Positions 56,317 to 64,000 of a stretch of 64,000 bases of DNA are shown here, piece by piece. Position numbers and translations under genes: made by a program. The notes under the pieces are model-generated. The model searched no databases and was not told the DNA's origin. It worked only from the letters and a program-made list of their open reading frames with translations. Each line of letters starts with the position of its first letter. Positions within the stretch are counted from its first letter, which is position 1. This stretch comes from Hyphococcus sp. (lineage in GTDB: Bacteria; Pseudomonadota; Alphaproteobacteria; Caulobacterales; Parvularculaceae), in contig JANQJK010000006.1 in assembly GCA_028281665.1 (NCBI GenBank), positions 62,001 to 126,000 on the forward strand, written 5' to 3'.

Positions 56317-58257
56317 CTAAGCCTCCCGATTTGCGGCGGCCGTTCGGACCAGCTCACGCGGGTCGACGGTCTGCCGGGAGGACGGATCGCGTTCCGCGAC
56401 CTTGCGCATGATATCGCGCGCTTTCGGACCGGCGGCCCGGGACCCGCCAATGCCGTGTTCAACGAGCACGGCGCAGGCGTAACGCGGATTTTCAAACGGC
56501 ATGTAACTGACAAACAGCGCATGGTCGCGCCGGGCCCAGGGCAGGTCTTCCTGTTTGGTCAGGCCGCGCGCGCGTTCTTCGGCGGTGATCCGAAAAACCT
56601 GGCTGGAGCCGGTCTTGCCGGCCAGTTGCCAGTCCGGGTCCTCAAGCCGCGAGCGCGCCGCCGTGCCGTATTCATTGGTCACCGCGTTCATCCCCTCGCG
56701 CACAACGTCGAGATGGGCCGGATTGACGTCAATGGCGGGCGCATTGGGCGCGGGCAGAATGAGATCGCCCACCGCACGCACCAGGCGCGGGCGCACGGCG
56801 CGCCCGGTGGCCACACGCGCCGCCATAACGCAGAGCTGCAACGGCGTGGCGGTCCAGGCGCCCTGCCCGATGATCGCCGACAGGGTCTCGCCCTGGAACC
56901 AGGTCTGGTTTTCAGGCTGGCCCGCATAATACTGGCGCTTCCACTCCCGGCTCGGAACGACGCCGGGCTTTTGACCGGTAATGCCGAGTTCAAACATCTC
57001 GCCGAGGCCGAACTTGCGGGCGGTGTCAGCCAGCAAATCGATGTCGAGGGTTTTGGCGATTTCGTAGAAGTAGACGTTGCAGGAATCCTTGATGGCGCCC
57101 TTCATGTCGCGCGTCCCGTGACCGCCCGGCTTCCAGCAATGAAAATTCCGGTTTCCGTACCACATCCGTTGACGGCAATAGGTGGTGTGGCTCGGGCGCA
57201 CGCCGGCTTCCTGCGCGGCGATTGCAGATATGATTTTCAACGTGGAGCCCGGCGCGTACTCGCCCGTCAGCGCCTTGTTCAAAAGCGGCTTATACGGACT
57301 GTTGTTCAGCTCGCGCCACAAATCGGGGTCGATGCCCACATTGAAGTCGTTGGGATTGAACGCCGGCGTCGAGGCCAGCACAAGAATGTCGCCGGTCACC
57401 ACATCCATCACGACGGCGGCCGCGCTTTGCGGCTCGTCGGGCTGGCGTTCGGCCGGCGTCGCCAGCACCTGCATCGCATGGGTCTGCAATTCCGCATCGA
57501 TGGTGAGCGTCAGGGGCTTGCCCTGCTCCGACGGAACGGCGCCTTCCTTGACCTCTTCGATGACGCGGCCATGAGCGTTGATGACAACGTTCATCTTGCC
57601 GGCCTTGCCGCGGAGCTCCTTTTCATAGGTGCGCTCAAGACCTTCGCGGCCAACCTTGAACCCCGGCTGGCGTAAGAGGTTCCGGTCCCCGTCGCTTTCC
57701 TGCGCCGCGAGATCCGCGTCCGTCACGGCGCCCACATAGCCGATCACGAAGGACGTCGCCGATCCCAGCGGGTAGTCCCGCGTATCGCCGACATCGGGGA
57801 GGACGCCCGCGAGATGGGGAAGTTCGTAGTTAATGCGCGAAAACGCTTCCCAGTCGAGATTGTCGTCGATCTCGATCGGCGTGAACGCGCCGCGGCGGCG
57901 GATTTCCCGGAAGATGCGGTTGCGCCGTTCCTCCGGCACCGGAACGATGGCGGACACATGATCGAGCGTCGCATTCACATTCTGCGACTGTTCCGGCAGC
58001 AGGAGGATTCTGAAGTTTTTCCGGTTCGACGCGAGAACATTGCCGAAACGGTCGACAATGTCGCCGCGAAGCGGCGTCAGCACGCGCCGTTTAAACTGGT
58101 TTTCCTGCGCGAGGGTCCGATACTTTTCGTGATCGGCGATCTGCAATTGATAAAGCCGGCCGGCGATTGCGAAGACGCCGACACACACGCCCCCGCCAAA
58201 CAGAAAGGAACGGCGGGATACAATTTCCTGACGTTCCGGATCATGATTGTTCATCAT
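56317..58257 (-). CDS. mrdA: Penicillin-binding protein 2
   Basis: Start 58257 or 58254; SATSFVIGYVG, EYAPGSTLKIISAIAAQEAG, DSCNVYFYEIA, AGKTGSSQVF. Confidence 0.96.
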   Translation of the reverse strand: MMNNHDPERQEIVSRRSFLFGGGVCVGVFAIAGRLYQLQIADHEKYRTLAQENQFKRRVLTPLRGDIVDRFGNVLASNRKNFRILLLPEQSQNVNATLDHVSAIVPVPEERRNRIFREIRRRGAFTPIEIDDNLDWEAFSRINYELPHLAGVLPDVGDTRDYPLGSATSFVIGYVGAVTDADLAAQESDGDRNLLRQPGFKVGREGLERTYEKELRGKAGKMNVVINAHGRVIEEVKEGAVPSEQGKPLTLTIDAELQTHAMQVLATPAERQPDEPQSAAAVVMDVVTGDILVLASTPAFNPNDFNVGIDPDLWRELNNSPYKPLLNKALTGEYAPGSTLKIISAIAAQEAGVRPSHTTYCRQRMWYGNRNFHCWKPGGHGTRDMKGAIKDSCNVYFYEIAKTLDIDLLADTARKFGLGEMFELGITGQKPGVVPSREWKRQYYAGQPENQTWFQGETLSAIIGQGAWTATPLQLCVMAARVATGRAVRPRLVRAVGDLILPAPNAPAIDVNPAHLDVVREGMNAVTNEYGTAARSRLEDPDWQLAGKTGSSQVFRITAEERARGLTKQEDLPWARRDHALFVSYMPFENPRYACAVLVEHGIGGSRAAGPKARDIMRKVAERDPSSRQTVDPRELVRTAAANREA

Positions 58258-58261
58258 GAGA

Positions 58262-58774
58262 TCACGCCTCCACCAGCACGCGGCTGTGCAGTTCGCGGAA
58301 GGCGACGCCAAACACGGGGTAGATCAGGATTGTCGCCGCGACCTGCGCGGACAAGGCGGCGACAGGCAACAGAACGCCGGACATGAGACTCATCACGAGC
58401 CATAACATAAGGCTCGCAACGCTCGCCGCCAATGCAAATCCCATCCACACGACCTTTTGTTCGCGCCCGAGGAAATAGGCCCGCTGCGAACTCACGGCGA
58501 ATTGCGTGACAAGGTAAACGGCGGCCCAGAGGCCAAGCGGGCCGCCCATTAACAGGTCCTGTAAAAGGCCGATTGCGAAGACGCTTGGGCTTGGCAGAAA
58601 GTCCGGCGAATAGATGGACCAGAAAAAGACCACCACGAGGGGAATAATCGGCGTCGGCAGCGCCCCTTCAAAAAACCGGATCGGCAGCGCCAGAATAAGC
58701 ACGCCGACAAAGCCGAGCAGCGTCGGCGTGAGCGACCGCAGGATGGAGAATAACTGTTCCGCGCGATATCCCAT
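58262..58774 (-). CDS. mreD: Rod shape-determining protein MreD
   Basis: 170 aa hydrophobic; YSPDFLPSPSVFAIGLLQDLLMGGPLGLWAAVYL. Confidence 0.92.
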   Translation of the reverse strand: MGYRAEQLFSILRSLTPTLLGFVGVLILALPIRFFEGALPTPIIPLVVVFFWSIYSPDFLPSPSVFAIGLLQDLLMGGPLGLWAAVYLVTQFAVSSQRAYFLGREQKVVWMGFALAASVASLMLWLVMSLMSGVLLPVAALSAQVAATILIYPVFGVAFRELHSRVLVEA

Positions 58775-58779
58775 GGCGG

Positions 58780-59697
58780 CTAACCCTCCGCCTGGGACTG
58801 GTCGTCCGCAGCGGCGCCGGCATCTTCCTCGGAAGTTTCCTCCGCCGCCGCGTCGGACACGGCGGGGAACGCAAAATTGATCACGCGCACCATGCGCGCG
58901 CGCGTATAATTCGCATAAAGGTCAACTTCGAGTTCACGGGCGCCGTCCTCAACGACGCCGACCGGGAGGCCACGCGGCAATACGCCCTCGGCGCCGGACG
59001 TCAGGACGCGCTGGCCGGGAAGAATTTCGATATCGTCGGATGTCTCGATGATGGAAATTGTCGGGCGGGCGCGGGTGCGGCCGACGAGAATGCCGTCCAC
59101 GTCCGCGCCTTCCACATAAACCGGAACGCGGCTCTGAACGTCGGTCAGCAACAGAACGCGCGATGCGTTCGCGCCGATATGAACAATGCGGCCCAACAGG
59201 CCGTCCGGGTCCATCACGGCCTGGCCGGGCTCGACATTCTTTCGCCGGCCGGCGTTGATGATCATCGATCGCGCAAAGGCGTCGTTCGCCTCGCCGATGA
59301 TAAAGGCGTCCACCGGGCGAACGGCGGGCGGCGCCTGATAGGACTGAAGCTGCTCGAAACCGGAAACGACGGAACGCAACTCCAGCGCTTCGTTCATCCA
59401 CTGGCGCAGTTCGGCGTTTTCCCGGCGCAACGCATCGTTCTGTTCCAGGACCGCGAAATAATCGCCGATATAGCCGATGACGCCGTTCACATAGGCAATC
59501 GGTCCGGACAGAATTTCCAGCACCGGGGATGTGGCGTCGAGAACACTTTCGCGCGCTTTCTTGAAGACGGAGGCCTGCGCCGAATAGAGGCTCGAAAGCA
59601 GCAGGAATACCGATGCGAGGATAAGGACGACAAGGATAACGCGGGAATTCGCCTTACGGCCCAGTCCTTCGCGTCTGTCCTGCCCTAAATAATCCAT
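58780..59697 (-). CDS. mreC: Rod shape-determining protein MreC
   Basis: 305 aa; ILEILSGPIAYVNGVIGYIGDYFAVLEQNDALRRENAELRQW, DGLLGRIVHIGANASRVLLLTDVQSRVPVYVE. Confidence 0.95.
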   Translation of the reverse strand: MDYLGQDRREGLGRKANSRVILVVLILASVFLLLSSLYSAQASVFKKARESVLDATSPVLEILSGPIAYVNGVIGYIGDYFAVLEQNDALRRENAELRQWMNEALELRSVVSGFEQLQSYQAPPAVRPVDAFIIGEANDAFARSMIINAGRRKNVEPGQAVMDPDGLLGRIVHIGANASRVLLLTDVQSRVPVYVEGADVDGILVGRTRARPTISIIETSDDIEILPGQRVLTSGAEGVLPRGLPVGVVEDGARELEVDLYANYTRARMVRVINFAFPAVSDAAAEETSEEDAGAAADDQSQAEG

Positions 59698-59755
59698 GCC
59701 TCACTTATACCGCCGGGGGTCGCTGAACACAGGGCCCGGCGAACGCGGGGGCCCC

Positions 59756-60826
<1,071 letters not shown>

Positions 60827-60997
60827 CTATCGGCGCAATACTTATCCTTAATGCGTTCCTAAATCGTCAACATGGGCCGCAAATGCGGCCTATCTCCTGG
60901 CGTCCGGCGGCAGCGCGACCGCCTCACGCGATCGCCGCTAACGGTCAGTTAACAGGATTCTCGCCAGGCAAACCAGTTTCCGCGGCGAATATGAGCA

Positions 60998-61828
60998 TCA
61001 ATATGCGCCCTCGCGCGCCCGCATGCGCCGGTAAATGGCGCGCACCAGCAGCAAAAACCCAAGCCAGAGGGCGATCACGCCGGCGATGATCGCGAGATCG
61101 CGCGGCTCCCGGCTCATGAAGAAATCGACAACCCCGTCGACGCCCTCCGACAGGGTCTGCGCATCCGGGAAATAGGCCGCCAGCACGGCGACGACACCGA
61201 TTTTCGGGATGATCCCGAGGCCCGTGCCGATCCAGTATTTCCATAAGGGAATATGGGCCGTTCCGGCCGCGGCGTTGATGACGATAAACGGCGCTGACGG
61301 CACGACGCGGATCATGCCGCTGGCGACGATTCCGTGATTATGGAGAAAATTGATGGTGCGCTGGACCCGGTCGCCGGCGAGCCCGCGGATCCACCGCCCG
61401 CCGAGAAAATGCCCGAGGCCGAAGGTCAGCGTCGCGCTCGCCATGGTGGCAAGCCAGGCGTAGAACGCGCCCACCACCGGCCCGAAGACGATCACCGTCG
61501 CCGTAATCAGGAGGATTTGCGGAAAGCCCGTCAGCGCCAGCAGGGAATAAATCGAGACGACGCCGATAAGGGCGTAAGGCGACTCCGCGGCGGCGGCGAC
61601 GATGCGATTGACCTGCTGAATGCCTCCATCGTCGTGATCGAGGTTCATCCAGCCCTGCCCGAAGAACAGCATAAAGACGACAAATACGAGGAGAACGACA
61701 GACACCGCCAGCGACGTCGCCGCCTTTGCGTCCATGGAACTGAGGAAGCCTGTCAGCCGCCGCAGAAACTCGACCATACCCTGTCCCGGTCCCGACAATC
61801 TGACCTGCGGCAGACAACGTATCGTCAT
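60998..61828 (-). CDS. TVP38/TMEM64 family membrane protein
   Basis: 276 aa; ALTGFPQILLITATVIVFGPVVGAFYAWLATMASATLTFGLGHFLGGRWI...RVVPSAPFIVINAAAG. Confidence 0.92.
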   Translation of the reverse strand: MTIRCLPQVRLSGPGQGMVEFLRRLTGFLSSMDAKAATSLAVSVVLLVFVVFMLFFGQGWMNLDHDDGGIQQVNRIVAAAAESPYALIGVVSIYSLLALTGFPQILLITATVIVFGPVVGAFYAWLATMASATLTFGLGHFLGGRWIRGLAGDRVQRTINFLHNHGIVASGMIRVVPSAPFIVINAAAGTAHIPLWKYWIGTGLGIIPKIGVVAVLAAYFPDAQTLSEGVDGVVDFFMSREPRDLAIIAGVIALWLGFLLLVRAIYRRMRAREGAY

Positions 61829-61957
61829 ATGCCGCCGGCGGCGCCGATCGGTTGCGCCTTGTTACACCCAGATTGGACCGTGTTCAGGCCCCCGCCCGGT
61901 CCTGCTTCCCATGAAGAGATGGTGTCTTAGCTTCCGGTCCGGCGGAGCGCAACGGCC

Positions 61958-62914
61958 TCAGTCTTCGTCCGCAAAAAAGTATTCGACCGCGGCGGCCGGA
62001 TTCTCCACGCGCGGCCAGTCGGCCGCCTGATTGCGGAACCAGGTGAGCTGGCGCTTGGCGAAGCGCCGTGTTGCCTGTTGCAGTGCGGCAAGGCACGCGG
62101 CTTCGTCCATGTCGCCGGAGAGGAGCGCCGAGATTTCGGGCACGCCGAGGGCTTTCATCACCGGAAGGTCTTTATCGAGACCGCGCTCAAGAAGGCGCGC
62201 GACTTCCTCGATCGCACCGCTCGACATCATCGCCGCAGCGCGGGCGTCGCATTGCGCATAAAGGGCCTCGCGCGGCGGGTCGACAAGGACGCGCCGCGCC
62301 GGCGCAGCAATCATCGGCGCCCGCGGCAAGGCCTGAAACTCCGAGAGTTTCTGGCCCGTGGCCTCAAAAACCTCCCATGCCCGGATGAGCCGCTGCGCGT
62401 CCCCCGCCGGCAGCTTTGTCATGGCGTCGTCCCGGGCGATCACTTCGTCGCGAAACTTTTCCGGCCCCAGCGCATCGCGGCGGCGCTTCGCCATTGCACG
62501 AATCTCCGAAGGAATCTCCGGAATTGGCGAGAGCCCCTCTTCAAGGGCGCGGAAGTAAAGCCCGGCGCCGCCAACAACGATGGCGGCCCGCCCCCGCGCG
62601 CCTATTGCTTCGATGATCGGTGCCGCCATGCGCGCCCAGCGCCCGGCCGAGCAGCGTTCCGAACCGTCTATCACGCCATAGAGATGGTGGGCGGCGCGCG
62701 CTTCGTCAGACATGGACGGCCGGGCGGTGACAACGCGCAAATCGCGATAGACCTGCATCGCATCGGCATTCACGATTTCGCCGCTTAGGCGCTCGCAAAG
62801 CGCAAGGGCCGCCCCCGACTTGCCGCCGGCGGTCGGGCCTGCAATGAAAATGATATGAGGCTTATCTTCGATGGTTTCGCTGGCTTTATTGGCTCGCAGA
62901 ACTATAACACTCAA
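61958..62914 (-). CDS. miaA: tRNA dimethylallyltransferase
   Basis: 318 aa; IIFIAGPTAGGKSGAALALCERLSGEIVNADAMQVYRDLRVVTARPS, FAKRQLTWFRNQ. Confidence 0.96.
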   Translation of the reverse strand: MSVIVLRANKASETIEDKPHIIFIAGPTAGGKSGAALALCERLSGEIVNADAMQVYRDLRVVTARPSMSDEARAAHHLYGVIDGSERCSAGRWARMAAPIIEAIGARGRAAIVVGGAGLYFRALEEGLSPIPEIPSEIRAMAKRRRDALGPEKFRDEVIARDDAMTKLPAGDAQRLIRAWEVFEATGQKLSEFQALPRAPMIAAPARRVLVDPPREALYAQCDARAAAMMSSGAIEEVARLLERGLDKDLPVMKALGVPEISALLSGDMDEAACLAALQQATRRFAKRQLTWFRNQAADWPRVENPAAAVEYFFADED

Positions 62915-62944
62915 CGATTTTTTGGGTCACAATTTTCTCCGCCG

Positions 62945-63017
62945 TCCCCGGCGAAAGCCGGGGTCCAAGCGGGCAAATTCAGTGTATGCACACCTGGATC
63001 CCGGCTTTCGCCGGGAT
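62945..63017. repeat. REP/BIME-like inverted pair of hairpins between miaA and serB
   Basis: CCCCGGC-GAAA-GCCGGGG (62946..62963) and TCCCGGC-TTTC-GCCGGGA (62999..63016); the two units are inverted copies of one another with flanking tccA/tgga. Confidence 0.75.
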
Positions 63018-63063
63018 GAGCGGTGTAAAGATTAAAGCTGTTCGACACAAAACGAAAACTCAG

Positions 63064-64000
63064 ATGCAACTCACACTCGTATTGATATCAACAACCGAGG
63101 ACGCAAAGCTGACAGACACCAAACTCGGTGAAATCCTGTCGCCCATCCCTCGCGAACAACGCTCGAACACACCTGATTGGTTTGCGCCGGAATCAGCCTG
63201 TCAGATTCAAGTGTTTGCCTGGGACGGAAGCGGTAAATCATCAGCCTGGGACAGCGAAGACGATATGTTGGCGTTTGTTCGAAAGAATGTCGTCAATCTT
63301 GCTCAGTCAAAATTCAATATCGACGCAGCTGTCATTCCCACGGAGCACCGCCGCAAGCGCCTCCTGATCGCGGACATGGATTCGACCATGATCCAGCAGG
63401 AATGCATCGATGAACTCGCCGAATTCGCCGGCAGGCGGGCCGAAATCTCCGACATCACCGAGCGCGCCATGCGCGGAGAACTCGATTTCGAAGGCGCGCT
63501 GAAGGCGCGGGTTGCGATGCTGGAGGGGCTGCCGGAATCGGTGCTTGAGGAGGCGTTTGAAAAACGCATTTCCTTAACGCCCGGCGCGCGAACCCTGGTG
63601 CAGACAATGAATGCGGCAGGCGCCGTCACGGCGCTCGTTTCCGGCGGGTTTACGTTCTTTACGTCCCGCATCGCGGCGGCCTGCGGCTTTCAGCACAATC
63701 AGGCGAATGAACTGATCATCAAGGACGGCCGCCTCACCGGCGAAGTGGTGGAACCCATTCTCGGCCGCGCGGCAAAACAGAACGCCTTGCTTCGCATTGC
63801 CGGCGAGAACGACATCGACCTTGCCGACACGCTCGCCGTGGGCGACGGCGCCAATGATCTTTCCATGCTGGAACGGGCGGGGCTTGGCGTCGCCTTCCAT
63901 GCAAAGCCGGCGGTCGCCGAAGCCGCGCACGCGCGCATCGACCATGGCGACCTGACGGCGCTCTTGTACCTGCAGGGTATTCCGCAGGCGGAGTTTGTGG
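63064..64000 (+). CDS. serB: Phosphoserine phosphatase (runs off the right edge)
   Basis: Read directly from ATG 63064: ...RRKRLLIADMDSTMIQQECIDELAEFAGRRAEISDITERAMRGELDFEGALKARVAMLEGLPE...VSGGFTFFTSRIAAACGF...AVGDGANDLSMLERAGLGVAFHAKPAV. Confidence 0.96.
   Translation, partial: MQLTLVLISTTEDAKLTDTKLGEILSPIPREQRSNTPDWFAPESACQIQVFAWDGSGKSSAWDSEDDMLAFVRKNVVNLAQSKFNIDAAVIPTEHRRKRLLIADMDSTMIQQECIDELAEFAGRRAEISDITERAMRGELDFEGALKARVAMLEGLPESVLEEAFEKRISLTPGARTLVQTMNAAGAVTALVSGGFTFFTSRIAAACGFQHNQANELIIKDGRLTGEVVEPILGRAAKQNALLRIAGENDIDLADTLAVGDGANDLSMLERAGLGVAFHAKPAVAEAAHARIDHGDLTALLYLQGIPQAEFV

Overview
This 64 kb window looks like the chromosome of a high-GC alphaproteobacterium and is mostly dense housekeeping sequence. 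Recognisable blocks are: a left-edge MMPL/RND transporter fragment with a DegT aminotransferase and GMC oxidoreductase; signal peptidase plus a small repeat protein; ubiD; pmbA; a TetR/sterol-desaturase pair; a lipid A/Kdo block (MsbA-like ABC, DUF374 acyltransferase, waaA, lpxK, acyltransferase); bfr/bfd; clpB; thiS-thiG; aroQ-accB-accC; aat/DUF2155/mlaD/NDUFA12; nrdJ; a holin-like/thiO/transglycosylase group; an antiporter and a voltage-gated channel; a coiled-coil membrane protein; an Mla-type ABC operon; a CHASE2-cyclase; the rodA-mrdA-mreDCB locus; miaA; and serB (partial). No CRISPR array, transposase, integrase or rRNA was seen. The best leads are: (1) a secreted 11-residue-repeat protein (VxSFPDxKVQx, six copies) that resembles the 7(1) septoil-knot family and overlaps a signal peptidase gene; (2) a tRNA-like gene with canonical D and T loops but an irregular anticodon loop and T-arm junction; (3) a degenerate CHASE2-cyclase; (4) a BacNaV-like channel with filter TLEGWPD; (5) a 32-bp near-identical element upstream of two unrelated genes; and (6) several readable regulatory sites (TetR operator in a leaderless promoter, RpoH-like clpB promoter, NrdR boxes flanking a terminator, RHH operator). 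All family calls come from reading the sequence only; no searches were run.
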